A program made the translations under genes and the position numbers. A stretch of DNA of 64,000 nt, from assembly GCA_963743275.1 (NCBI GenBank), contig CAVUPB010000007.1, positions 704,680-768,679 on the forward strand. The letters run 5' to 3'. The stretch is from JALYLC01 sp963743275. Its GTDB lineage: Bacteria > Actinomycetota > Thermoleophilia > Gaiellales > JALYLC01. Positions 47,452 to 55,697 of the stretch are shown in pieces. The stretch's first letter is position 1; every line of letters starts with the position of its first letter. The notes under the pieces were generated by a model. The model made no database searches, was not told the DNA's origin, and worked only from the letters and a program-made list of their open reading frames with translations.

Positions 47452-47888
47452 GCGTTCGCGGGAAGGTGCGCGTGCCGGACGACCGTCAGCGGCACCGGCG
47501 AGCGGTGCACCAGGGCGTGCGAGACGCTGCCGAGCACCGCGCCCGAGACCGGGCCGTGCCCGCGCGAGCCGACGACGAGCAGGTCGGCGCCGAGGCTCTT
47601 GGCCGCCTCGGCGATGACGTCGACGACGTCGCCCTGGCCGGCGTGCGCGGTCGCCTCCACGCCGGCTGCGCGCGCGCGGCGCGCGGCGGCGTCGGCGATG
47701 TGCTGGGCGCCCGCGGGCTCCTCGACCTCCGTGATGGCGGGCCCGATGCCCGCGCGGCCGACCGGTCGCAGCGGGTGCACGGAGAGCACGTGCAGTGCCG
47801 CCCCGGTGTCACGCGCAAGGTCGATCGCGACGTCGAGCGCCTGCTCCGACGGTTCGCTTCCGTCGGTGGCGATCAGGACTGTCTTCAT
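47448..47888 (-). CDS. Universal stress protein, leader of oxidase operon
   Basis: A 146-residue Usp: LIATDGSEPSEQALDVAIDL at the start and nucleotide motif GSRGHGPVSGAVLGSVSHAL. It is a close paralogue of the Usp at 48157. ATG 47888 follows GAGGAGGGG. It overlaps the ba3 oxidase subunit II gene by four bases, so the two are translated together, and site i lies 73 bases upstream. Confidence 0.93.
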   Translation of the reverse strand: MKTVLIATDGSEPSEQALDVAIDLARDTGAALHVLSVHPLRPVGRAGIGPAITEVEEPAGAQHIADAAARRARAAGVEATAHAGQGDVVDVIAEAAKSLGADLLVVGSRGHGPVSGAVLGSVSHALVHRSPVPLTVVRHAHLPANA

Positions 47889-47960
47889 GGCCCCTCCTCT
47901 GGCGGTCTCCGGGCTGCGCCCGGCCTCGGTGTCCGAGCATGTCGTCCGGGTGGCTCGTCG

Positions 47961-48003
47961 CCATCGGGGAGCCACCCGGGAATCCCCTTCGGCTTTTCCG
48001 CAG
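47961..48003 (-). promoter_or_regulatory. Bipartite stress promoter, site i
   Basis: CTGCGGAAAAGCCGAAG (minus strand, 48003-47987), 20 bases, CGATGG (47966-47961). It precedes the Usp-coxB-coxA operon by 73 bases. A weak plus-strand CGAGTG faces no gene. Confidence 0.7.
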
Positions 48004-48082
48004 TCATCTCGTCGTGATCGCTGCGAGTGTAGCGACCGCCGTGATGCCCGTGGGCGCCTGATGCGAGGCTCCCGGAATGCAC

Positions 48083-48117
48083 GAGGCTCCGCGGGCGCGT
48101 ACCGCCCACGGAGCCTC
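48083..48117 (-). terminator. Hairpin after the second tandem universal stress gene
   Basis: GAGGCTCCG pairs exactly with CGGAGCCTC, with an inner GGGCG/CGCCC stem. It lies 40 bases beyond the stop of the Usp at 48157 and before site i, separating the two transcripts. Confidence 0.6.
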
Positions 48118-48156
48118 AAGACTGCTCAGCCGCGCGACACACCGGCATGCGCGGGC

Positions 48157-48603
48157 TCAGACGGTCGCGGTCGCCTTCGCCGGCGTGTTGCGGACGATCG
48201 TGACGGGGACCGGGCAGCGGCGCACGAGCGCGTGCGAGACGCTGCCGAGCACCGCGCCGGAAAGCGTGCCCATGCCGCGCGAGCCGACGACGACCATGTC
48301 GGCGCCGAGCGTCTTCGCGGCGTCGGAGATGCCGACCACGACGTCGCCCTGGATCGCGTGCGGCGTCGCCTCGATGCCGGCCTCACGTGCGCGCTGCGCA
48401 GCCGCCTCGGCGATGTGCTCGGCCCCGTGGACCTCCTCGACCTCGCGGACCGCCGGGCCGCCGCCCGCGCGACCGACCGGCCGCATCACGTGGACGGAGA
48501 GGACGTGCAGCGCCGCTCCGGTCTGGCGCGCGAGATCGACGGCGACGTCGAGCGCGTGCGCTGCAGGCTCGCTGCCGTCGGTGGCAACCAGGATGGCCTT
48601 CAT
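48157..48603 (-). CDS. Universal stress protein
   Basis: A 148-residue Usp, close paralogue of the one at 47448 (shared TGAALHVLSVH, RPVGRAG, VGSRGxGxxSGAVLGSVSHAL). ATP-binding motif intact. ATG 48603 follows AAGGAGC. It is a single-gene unit between site j (78 bases upstream) and a terminator hairpin, and arose from a tandem duplication including its promoter. Confidence 0.93.
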   Translation of the reverse strand: MKAILVATDGSEPAAHALDVAVDLARQTGAALHVLSVHVMRPVGRAGGGPAVREVEEVHGAEHIAEAAAQRAREAGIEATPHAIQGDVVVGISDAAKTLGADMVVVGSRGMGTLSGAVLGSVSHALVRRCPVPVTIVRNTPAKATATV

Positions 48604-48680
48604 GACTTGCTCCTTTGCGACGCCCCAGAGCACGGCACTCGAGGCTTGTGCATCGAGCATCGCGGGTCGGAGGCGCGCCG

Positions 48681-48774
48681 CCATCGGGGAGTTGCGCGCG
48701 ACTTCACCGCGGCTTTTCCGCATGGATGGGCGGTTCGGATTGTCCGCAACCGATCCGCGGGCCGACCCCGATGG
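48681..48774. promoter_or_regulatory. Two bipartite stress promoters back to back, sites j and l
   Basis: Site j, minus strand: ATGCGGAAAAGCCGCGG (48723-48707), 20 bases, CGATGG (48686-48681), toward the Usp at 48603. Site l, plus strand: GTTCGGATTGTCCGCAA (48733-48749), 19 bases, CGATGG (48769-48774), toward the membrane protein at 48855. The two cores lie only nine bases apart, so regulator bound at both may touch. Confidence 0.65.
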
Positions 48775-48854
48775 CGCGCTTCCGGGTCGTCGGCAGAGTG
48801 GTCTGCATACCGGCGGCCAGCGTGGCCGCCCGGCATGGGGAGAGAGGAACACCA

Positions 48855-49481
48855 ATGAGGCGCTGGCTGCAATACGGCGGATTCGCCGCGGGAGTCATCC
48901 TGATCATCTTCGGTGCCGTCGCGATCGGCATGGGCGTGAGCGGTCGATCGACCGTGAACGACAATCTCAAGCAAGAGCAGATCGTCGGCTCGCCCGACAT
49001 GACGCCCAAGGCGATCGCCGCCGAGGCGAGGGCCGCCGGGCTGAAGAACGTCTCGCTCCCGACCTGCACCGTTGCCGGCAAGGCCGTCAACTCGGGCTCG
49101 ACGGCGCGCTGCTTCGCGAGCTACATGCGCATCCACGCGCTCGAGGCGACCGCCGGGCTGACCTATAGCCAGATGCCGCGCTACGCCACGGCCGACGGCA
49201 AGGGCACGAACGACGCCGCCAAGGCCACGAAGGGCGACAACGGCCAGCCGGTCGACAACGCGCTGCGCGGCGTGTGGATCAACGAGACGGCGCTGAGCAC
49301 CGCGCTCAACGTCAGCTACATGGCCGCCCAGCTCGCGCTCTTCGGCATCGTCGTCGGGGTCGCCCTGCTGCTCAGCGGCATCGGCTTCATCGTGCTCGCC
49401 GCGTTCGGCATGGTTCGTCGCACGGCCGAGGCCGAAGAGGCCGCAGCCCGCGCGCCCTCCGCCGCGCCGGCGACCGTCTAG
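48855..49481 (+). CDS. Two-helix exported-loop membrane protein of unknown function
   Basis: A 208-residue protein: an N-terminal helix (YGGFAAGVILIIFGAVAIGM), an extracytoplasmic region of about 130 residues with two cysteines (LPTCTVAGK, STARCFASY) that may form a disulfide, and a C-terminal helix (LFGIVVGVALLLSGIGFIVL). The pattern VNDNLKQEQIVGSPDMTP recurs in actinobacterial proteins of unknown function. ATG 48855 follows GGAGAGAGG. Driven by site l, 81 bases upstream, and ended by a strong hairpin. Confidence 0.8.
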   Translation: MRRWLQYGGFAAGVILIIFGAVAIGMGVSGRSTVNDNLKQEQIVGSPDMTPKAIAAEARAAGLKNVSLPTCTVAGKAVNSGSTARCFASYMRIHALEATAGLTYSQMPRYATADGKGTNDAAKATKGDNGQPVDNALRGVWINETALSTALNVSYMAAQLALFGIVVGVALLLSGIGFIVLAAFGMVRRTAEAEEAAARAPSAAPATV

Positions 49482-49504
49482 ATCAACTCACATACGGCGA
49501 ACGT

Positions 49505-49530
49505 GCGGGCCGCCCTCCGGGGCGGCCCGC
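49505..49530. terminator. GC-rich hairpin between convergent genes
   Basis: GCGGGCCGCCC and its exact complement form an 11-base-pair stem with a TCCG loop, followed on the plus strand by CGCGTTTCTC. It lies between the 48855 gene and the convergent DevR-like gene. Confidence 0.7.
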
Positions 49531-49538
49531 CGCGTTTC

Positions 49539-50156
49539 TCAGGACGGGCCGATCTCGACGATGCGGCGCTCGAGCGCATAGCGCACGAGCTCGGCTCGCG
49601 TGGTGAGCCGGAGCTTGTCGAGGATGTGGCGGCGGTGCGCCTCGATCGTGCGGACGCTCAGGAAGAGCTGTCCCGCGATCTCCTGGTTCGTGTACCCGAG
49701 CGCGATCAGGCGCAGGATCTGGCGCTCGCGCTCGGTCAGGTCGTCGTCGGGCTCGCTCATGACGAGGCGCGCCGCGAGCGAGGGATGCACGTAGATGCGG
49801 TCGTCCAGCACCGCGCGGATGGCGTCGGCGAGCTCGGCGTCGGCGGCGTCCTTGACGACGTAGCCCTGCGCGCCGAGCTCGAACGCCTTGCGGGCGTAGG
49901 CGGGCTCGTCCTGCATCGAGAGGATGACGACGCGCGCGCCGAGCTCGCGCAGGTCGGCGATGGCATCGAGGCCGGACCCGTCGCGCAGCGTGAGGTCGAG
50001 CACGACGATCTCGGGCCGCAGCTGGCGCGCGCGGTCGAGGGCCTCGCGCACGCCCGCCGCTTCGCCGACGATGTCGAAGAGGCTCGTCTCCTCGAGCACG
50101 CGGCGTACGCCGCTGCGCACGATCTGGTGGTCGTCGACCAGCAGGACCCGGATCAT
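49539..50156 (-). CDS. DevR/DosR-like NarL-family response regulator
   Basis: A 205-residue regulator. Receiver domain: acidic pair in LLVDDHQIVR, phosphoacceptor Asp54 (IVVLDLTLRDGSG), Lys102. LuxR-type HTH near residues 138-200 (LTERERQILRLIALGYTNQE, RTIEAHRRHILDKLRL). It overlaps the DevS-like kinase gene by four bases. Position, partner type and neighbouring regulon members make it the first candidate to bind the CTGCGG inverted repeats of this window; NarL-family proteins bind such repeats as dimers. This link is inference. Confidence 0.92.
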   Translation of the reverse strand: MIRVLLVDDHQIVRSGVRRVLEETSLFDIVGEAAGVREALDRARQLRPEIVVLDLTLRDGSGLDAIADLRELGARVVILSMQDEPAYARKAFELGAQGYVVKDAADAELADAIRAVLDDRIYVHPSLAARLVMSEPDDDLTERERQILRLIALGYTNQEIAGQLFLSVRTIEAHRRHILDKLRLTTRAELVRYALERRIVEIGPS

Positions 50157-51877
50157 GCCGACCCGATCGTCGTCTCGAAGCGCACGCGCGCGCCGCCGCC
50201 GGCGGGCCTCTCGAGCTCGACCCGTCCCGCCACCATGCGCGCCCTTTCGATCATGCCCTCGATCCCGTGACCCATGCTGCCGGGGCCGAACCCCAGCCCG
50301 TCGTCCTCGACCGTGACGAGCAGCTGGCCGCCGATGATCGCCGCGGTGACACCGACGGTGCGTGCACCGGCGTGGCGCACGACATTGCTGAGCGCCTCCT
50401 GCACGATGCGGTAGACGGCGGTGGCCACATCGGCACTCAGCCTATCGAGGCCGCTCCCGAGCTCGGGACGGACGGCCAGCCCGCTGCGGCGCGCGACCGT
50501 CTCGCACAGGCGCTCGAGCGCCGGGCCGAGGCCAAAGTCGTCGAGCACCTTCGGCCGCAGGTCGGCGATCAGGTCGCGCACGTCCTCGATCGCCCCCGCC
50601 ACGCCCTCGCGCGCCTCGGCGAGCTGAGCGCGCTGGCTCTCGTCGGCGATCTCGCGCTCGAGCCGGCGCAGCGAGAAGAGCACCGACGTGAGGCCCCCGG
50701 CCGTGCGGTCGTGCAGATCCTGGGCGAGGCGCTTGCGCTCGCGCTCGGCGGTGTCGATCACGCGCGAGAGCGTCTCGCGCCGGGACTCGGCCTCGGCCTG
50801 CGTCTGGCGCAGGCGCGCGAGCGCCTCGGCCCGCGCCCGCTCGCGCGTGAGCGAGCGCGCCGTCCGCACGGCGATGGCGGCGAACGTGGCGAGCACGCCG
50901 AGCAGTTCCTGGTCGTCGCCTGCGAACGTCTCGCCGTCCTCGCGGTCGGCCGCGATGATCACCGCGGCCGGCTCCTCGCCGACGACCACGGGCTGGGCGA
51001 TGACGTCGTGGCCCGCGAGGCGCTTGGCGGACGCGAAGCCGCCGAGCGCGGAGCTGGTCTCACGGCCGTCCACGTGGATCGAGACCCCGGCCAGCAGGAC
51101 CGAGCCGCTGAACGAGTCGTCCATCGGCACGGACGAGGTGTCGAAATCGGCGGCCTCCGGGCCTTCGGCGATCTCGTAGCGGATCACGCCGGCGAACTCG
51201 TCGGGCACCGCCACCGCGACGAGCTTCACGTCGAGCAGGCGCACGGCCTCACGCGCCACGAGGCGCAGGGCCTGCTGGAGGTCGTGCTCGGTCAGCACGG
51301 CGGCGGCCGCGGCGGTCAGCGCGACGCGCGCCGCCCCCGCCCTGCGCGCCCGGTCGGCCTGCTCGGTCGCCTCCCGGTAGAGGCGCGCGTTCTCGATCGC
51401 CACCGCGGCCATGCCGGCGAGCAGCATGACGACGCGTTCGTCCTCGTCGCTGAAGTCGCCGCTCGGCGCCTCCGTCAGGTAGAGGTTGCCGTAGACGGTG
51501 TTGCGGCCCTGCACGGGCACGCCCAGGAACGAGCTCATCGGCGGGTGATTGGGCGGGAACCCTACCGAGCGCGGGTCGTCCGACAGCCTGTGCAGGCGCA
51601 GCGGCTGCGCCTCGTCGATGAGCACGCCGAGGATGCCGCGGCCGGTGGGCGGGTCGCCGAGCCGCTCGCGCTGCTCCTCGGTCAGCCCCGTCGTGATGAA
51701 GCGGCTGATGCGGCGGTCGGGCCCGAGCACGCCGAGCGCGCAGTAGCGGGCGCTCGTGACGCGCGCCGCGGCCTCGACGACCGTCTGCAGGGTCTCGTCG
51801 AGATCGAGCCCGCGGGCGATCGCGATACCCGCCTCCACGACTTCGGCGAGTTTGTCGTGCGCGACGGGAGCGGTCAT
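50153..51877 (-). CDS. DevS/DosT-like GAF sensor histidine kinase
   Basis: A 574-residue soluble kinase. GAF-A (about 10-170) contains GRGILGVLIDEAQPLRLHRL, VGFPPNHPPMSSFLGVPV and YGNLYLTEAPSGDFSDEDE, the segments that characterise mycobacterial DosS/DosT; His111 lies in the NHPPM part where those proteins carry the heme-binding region. GAF-B spans about 185-345. HisKA_3 has His389 in RKRLAQDLHDRT; HATPase has YRIVQEALSNVVRHA and EDDGLGFG. So it may sense oxygen, NO or redox through heme, which must be tested. It is cotranscribed with the DevR-like gene. Confidence 0.92.
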   Translation of the reverse strand: MTAPVAHDKLAEVVEAGIAIARGLDLDETLQTVVEAAARVTSARYCALGVLGPDRRISRFITTGLTEEQRERLGDPPTGRGILGVLIDEAQPLRLHRLSDDPRSVGFPPNHPPMSSFLGVPVQGRNTVYGNLYLTEAPSGDFSDEDERVVMLLAGMAAVAIENARLYREATEQADRARRAGAARVALTAAAAAVLTEHDLQQALRLVAREAVRLLDVKLVAVAVPDEFAGVIRYEIAEGPEAADFDTSSVPMDDSFSGSVLLAGVSIHVDGRETSSALGGFASAKRLAGHDVIAQPVVVGEEPAAVIIAADREDGETFAGDDQELLGVLATFAAIAVRTARSLTRERARAEALARLRQTQAEAESRRETLSRVIDTAERERKRLAQDLHDRTAGGLTSVLFSLRRLEREIADESQRAQLAEAREGVAGAIEDVRDLIADLRPKVLDDFGLGPALERLCETVARRSGLAVRPELGSGLDRLSADVATAVYRIVQEALSNVVRHAGARTVGVTAAIIGGQLLVTVEDDGLGFGPGSMGHGIEGMIERARMVAGRVELERPAGGGARVRFETTIGSA

Positions 51878-51899
51878 CGAGGGTCCCGACGATACAGCA

Positions 51900-51942
51900 C
51901 TGCGGGTTTTCCGCAGCCCAGAAGGCGAGCAGTCGCGGATGC
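51900..51942. promoter_or_regulatory. Bipartite stress promoter, site k (best core match)
   Basis: CTGCGGGTTTTCCGCAG (51900-51916) has perfect six-base arms. On the plus strand GGATGC follows after 20 bases (51937-51942), 32 bases before the Usp-acyl-CoA synthetase operon. On the minus strand CGATGA lies 20 bases away at 51879-51874, but it includes the ATG of the DevS-like gene, so that match may be chance or the true start lies further in. Confidence 0.65.
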
Positions 51943-51973
51943 CGCGGGGCGCCCGAGCGGCCATCCTGGGCCA

Positions 51974-52363
51974 ATGCAGGGACCCGTGCCAGCCCGGGAT
52001 GCCGCGCGCATCCTGCTCGCCTACGACGGCTCGGCGTCGGCTCGCCGTGCGCTCCGGCGCGCGGCGCAGATGCATCGCGACGGCGACGTGCTCGCCGTCA
52101 TCTGCGTGAGCGCGGACGGCGCCGACCGCGAGGGCCACCTCGACGAGGCGCTGCGCCTGCTGGCCGCGCGCGGCATCGACGCGAGCTCGATGGCGGTCGC
52201 GGGGGATACGGCGCAGGCGATCTGCGTCACGGCCGCGCGTGACGGCTACGACACGATCGTCGTCGGGCGCCGCAACGAGCAGGATGCCCAGCTGCTGCTG
52301 CTCGGCCGCGTCGCCTCGCGCGTCGTCAATGGCGCGGAGTGCGACGTCGTCGTCGTCGCGTAG
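51974..52363 (+). CDS. Divergent universal stress protein
   Basis: A 129-residue Usp-fold protein beginning ARILLAYDGSASARRALRRA. The usual nucleotide loop is altered (VVGRRNEQDAQLLLLGRVAS instead of G-x2-G-x9-G-S), so ATP binding may be lost. It is shorter than its paralogues. The GNAT/acyl-CoA synthetase gene follows after 18 bases, so they are cotranscribed from site k. Confidence 0.85.
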   Translation: MQGPVPARDAARILLAYDGSASARRALRRAAQMHRDGDVLAVICVSADGADREGHLDEALRLLAARGIDASSMAVAGDTAQAICVTAARDGYDTIVVGRRNEQDAQLLLLGRVASRVVNGAECDVVVVA

Positions 52364-52381
52364 CCACGTCAGACTGTCGCC

Positions 52382-55030
52382 ATGCTCTCCGACACCGTCG
52401 ACGTGATCCTTCGCGACGGGCGCACCCTGCGCCTGCGCCCGCCCCTCGCGAGCGACCGCGAGGCGCTCGTCGAATTCCTGCGCGCGCTCTCGCAGGAGAG
52501 CATGTCGCTGCGCTTCCACGCCACGCTGCGGCCGCGGGCCGAGCTCGTCGACCCATACCTCGATCCCGACTGGGCCGAGCGCGGCGCCCTGATCGCCTCG
52601 CTGGCGGACGCCGCGGGCGAGCACGTCGTGGCGGTTGCGAGCTACGTGCGGCTGCGCGATCCCTCCGCGGCCGAGGTGGCGTTCGCCGTCGCCGACGAGT
52701 TGCAGGGCGTCGGCGTCGGCACGCGGCTGCTCGAGCAGCTCGCGGCGCGCGCCGCCGGCCACGGGATCCAGCGTCTCGTCTTCGACATCCTCCCGGCCAA
52801 CCACCGCATGCTCGCGGTCGTCGCAGGCGCGGGCCTGCCGGTCACGCAGAGGTTCATCGGGGGTCTCGTCGAGGCGACGATGCGGATCGAGCCGACGGGC
52901 GCGTACCTCGTCCACGTCGACCGCCGCGATCACGTGGCCGTCGAGGCGTCGCTGCGCGGCTTCATGGAGCCGGCGAGCGTGGCCGTGTACGGCGCCTCGC
53001 CGCGGCGCGGGACGATCGGCGGCGAGCTGTTCCGCAACATCCTCGCGGCGGGCTTCGCCGGCCCGGCCTACCCGCTCAACCGCGACGCTGCCGAGGTCGG
53101 GGGCGTGGCGGGGCGGACGAGCCTCGCGGGCGTCGAGCCGCCGGTCGATCTCGCCGTCATCTGCGTCCCGGCCGTCGCCGTGCTCGACGCCGCCGCCGAT
53201 GCGCTCGCCGCCGGCGTCCGCTCGCTGTGCGTCATCTCGGCGGGATTCGCCGAGGTCGGCCGTGAGGGAGCGGCGCGCCAGGACGCGCTGCTCGCGCTCG
53301 TACGCGCGCACGGCGGCAGGCTGATCGGGCCGAACTGCCTGGGCATCGCCGCCACCGGCCGCCGGCTCAACGCGACGTTCGCGGCGCAGCCCCTGCCGCC
53401 GGGCGGGGTCGGGTTCGCCTCGCAGAGCGGCGCGCTCGGACTCGCCGTCGTCGAGCAGGCGCGCGGCCGGGGCCTTGGGCTCTCGGCGTTCGTCTCGCTC
53501 GGCAACAAGGCGGACATCTCGTCGAACGACCTGCTCGAGTACTGGGAGGAGGACGACGCGACGTCGGTCGTGGCGCTCTACCTCGAGAGCTTCGGCAACC
53601 CGCTGCGCTTCGCGCGCATCGCCCGGCGCGTCGCGCGCCGCAAGCCGGTGCTGGCGCTCAAGGGCGGCAGCTCCGCGGCGGGCGCGAAGGCCGCCGCCTC
53701 CCACACCGCGGCGCTCGCGAGCTCGGACGCGGCGGTCGACGCGCTCTTCCGCCAGGCCGGCGTGCTGCGCACGCGGACGCTGTCGGAGTTCCTCGACGCC
53801 GCCGCGCTGCTGTCGTCGCAGCCCATCCCCGCCGGGCCGCGCGTGGCCATCGTCACGAATGCCGGCGGGCTCGGGATCCTGTGCGCCGACGCGTGCTCGG
53901 CCGAGGGGCTCGAGCTCCCCGAGCCGTCCGACGGCACACGCGAGGCACTCGCGGCGGTCCTGGCCTCCGAGGCGAGCTTCGCGAATCCGATCGACCTGCT
54001 CGGCTCCGCAACGGCGGAGACGTTCGCGTCCGTGCTCCCGCACGTCATCGCCGATCCCGCGTTCGACGCCGTCTGCGTCCTCTTCGTGCGTCCGGTCGTC
54101 GCGACCGCCGCCGAGGTCGAGCGCGCGGTCGACGGCGCCGTGGGCGCGGCGGGCTCGGGCAAGCCCGTGGCCGCGGTCTTCCTCTCGAGCGAGTCGGCCG
54201 AGGACATCGCGGCGCCCGAGCACATCGCGACGTTCGGGTCGCCGGAGGCCGCTGCGCGGGCGCTCGGGCTCGCCGCCCGGCGCGCGGCCTGGCTGCGACG
54301 GCCCGAGGGCGTGGTGCCCGAGCTGCCGGGAATCGACCGCGCGGCCGCGCGCGCCGTCGTGGCGGCCGCGCTCGCGGACGACGACGACGCGTGGCTCGAC
54401 GCCGATCAGAGCGGTGCGCTGCTCGCGGCCTACGGCATTCCGCTCGTGCCCGAGGCCGTCGCCGCGACGCCGGCGGACGCCGTGGCGGCGGCGACGGCGC
54501 TCGGTGGCGGGCCGATGGTGGTGAAGTCCGCGGTGCCGGGAGCGCACAAGACCGAGACGGGCGGCGTGATCCTCGACGTTCGCGGCGACGACGCCGTGTC
54601 CGCCGCCGCGGCGCAGATCGGCGGCGCCGTGCTCGTCCAGCCCATGCTCGAGGGCGCCGAGCTCATCGCGGGCGTCGTGCACGATGCGCTCTTCGGGCCG
54701 CTCGTCGCGCTCGGCCTCGGCGGCGTGCTCGCCGAGCTCGTCGGCGCGGTGTCGATCGCGATCGCTCCGCTCACCGACGTCGATGCCGACCAGCTCGTGC
54801 ACGCCGGCCCGGTCGGCCGGCTGGTGGCGGGGTTCCGCGGCAAGCCGCCGCTGGACGGCGCTGCGATCGCCGATCTCGTTCAGCGCCTGTCGGCGCTCGC
54901 GCTGGACGTGCCCGAGATCGCCGAGCTCGACCTCAACCCGGTGCTCGCGACCGAGGCCGGGTGCGTCGCCGTCGACAAGCGCGTGCGCGTGCGCACCGTG
55001 GTGCCGAGCGGCCGCCTCAAGACCTGGTAG
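52382..55030 (+). CDS. GNAT acetyltransferase fused to ADP-forming acyl-CoA synthetase
   Basis: An 882-residue fusion. Residues about 10-175 are a GNAT domain (LQGVGVGTRLLEQLAARAAG is the acetyl-CoA loop). The rest is an NDP-forming acetyl-CoA synthetase: CoA-binding domain (SVAVYGASPRRGTIGGE), the ligase domain with phospho-His441 in ASHTAALASSDA, and a C-terminal ATP-grasp domain (MVVKSAVPGAHKTETGGV, AELDLNPVLAT). Full-length enzymes can make ATP from acyl-CoA; the GNAT part may acylate lysines of target enzymes. In Pat-type proteins the synthetase half is often inactive, but here the His is present. Under site k with a Usp. Confidence 0.92.
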   Translation: MLSDTVDVILRDGRTLRLRPPLASDREALVEFLRALSQESMSLRFHATLRPRAELVDPYLDPDWAERGALIASLADAAGEHVVAVASYVRLRDPSAAEVAFAVADELQGVGVGTRLLEQLAARAAGHGIQRLVFDILPANHRMLAVVAGAGLPVTQRFIGGLVEATMRIEPTGAYLVHVDRRDHVAVEASLRGFMEPASVAVYGASPRRGTIGGELFRNILAAGFAGPAYPLNRDAAEVGGVAGRTSLAGVEPPVDLAVICVPAVAVLDAAADALAAGVRSLCVISAGFAEVGREGAARQDALLALVRAHGGRLIGPNCLGIAATGRRLNATFAAQPLPPGGVGFASQSGALGLAVVEQARGRGLGLSAFVSLGNKADISSNDLLEYWEEDDATSVVALYLESFGNPLRFARIARRVARRKPVLALKGGSSAAGAKAAASHTAALASSDAAVDALFRQAGVLRTRTLSEFLDAAALLSSQPIPAGPRVAIVTNAGGLGILCADACSAEGLELPEPSDGTREALAAVLASEASFANPIDLLGSATAETFASVLPHVIADPAFDAVCVLFVRPVVATAAEVERAVDGAVGAAGSGKPVAAVFLSSESAEDIAAPEHIATFGSPEAAARALGLAARRAAWLRRPEGVVPELPGIDRAAARAVVAAALADDDDAWLDADQSGALLAAYGIPLVPEAVAATPADAVAAATALGGGPMVVKSAVPGAHKTETGGVILDVRGDDAVSAAAAQIGGAVLVQPMLEGAELIAGVVHDALFGPLVALGLGGVLAELVGAVSIAIAPLTDVDADQLVHAGPVGRLVAGFRGKPPLDGAAIADLVQRLSALALDVPEIAELDLNPVLATEAGCVAVDKRVRVRTVVPSGRLKTW

Positions 55031-55041
55031 CGGGGCTGGTG

Positions 55042-55512
55042 CTAGCGGCGCCCGGCGGCCCCGGCGCGCGCCTCGGCGAGCGACCCGGACGGCACGATCA
55101 GGAGCGGGCGGTGCGCGTGGTGTGCGACCTCGTTCGAGATCGAGCCGAGCAGCAGCGAACGGAGTCCGGTGTTGCCGCGGGTGCCCATGACGATGAGCGA
55201 GGCGTCGTGCTGCTCGGCGGCGGCGACGATGGCGGCGGCCACGCCGTCCTCGGCCTCGATCGCGACCGGCGTCGCGGCCAGGCCCGCCGTCACCGCACGC
55301 TCGCTGCCGTCGGCCGCCATCTCCTCGGTCGCCGCCTGCATGAGCTCGTCGTCGACGCGCGGGATGCCCGAGAGCACGCCGTACTTCTCCCACACCGACA
55401 GCACCACCGCGGGCCGCCCGGGGAACAGCGAGCCGGCGAACTCGATCGCCCGGAATGCGTCGTCCGACCCGTCGTAGCACAGGAGGATCGGCTTTTCGGG
55501 CGCATTGGGCAT
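55042..55512 (-). CDS. Universal stress protein
   Basis: A 156-residue Usp: ILLCYDGSDDAFRAIEFAGS at the start and intact ATP motif GTRGNTGLRSLLLGSISNEV. It is closest to the Usp at 42413 (shared LFPGRxAxVLxVW). ATG 55512. It converges with the acyl-CoA synthetase gene. Upstream (55621-55637) there is only a poor match to the stress operator without a CGATG partner, so its control may differ. Confidence 0.92.
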   Translation of the reverse strand: MPNAPEKPILLCYDGSDDAFRAIEFAGSLFPGRPAVVLSVWEKYGVLSGIPRVDDELMQAATEEMAADGSERAVTAGLAATPVAIEAEDGVAAAIVAAAEQHDASLIVMGTRGNTGLRSLLLGSISNEVAHHAHRPLLIVPSGSLAEARAGAAGRR

Positions 55513-55697
55513 CGGCTTGCTCCAGGTCGGGGGTCGGTCGTGCTGACCCGATTGTTCCACGCGGGCGCGCATGGCCCGACCGGCCGCGCCGCCCTGCCCT
55601 CTGCCGGGGGCGGCCGGCCGCGTCGGGTTCTGCGCACGCCGTGCGGCTCCACGCCGGCGTCACGGGCGATCGGGGGGTGACGGCACCGTCAAGGTCG

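Noticed and set aside
55621..55637. Possible stress operator before the Usp at 55512 (TGCGCAGAACCCGAC)
   Set aside because: The second arm is poor and no CGATG hexamer lies 19-20 bases downstream.
50153..55663. A very long minus-strand frame joining the DevS-like kinase to sequence opposite the acyl-CoA synthetase
   Set aside because: Only the last 574 codons are the kinase. The rest is antisense to Usp and synthetase genes.
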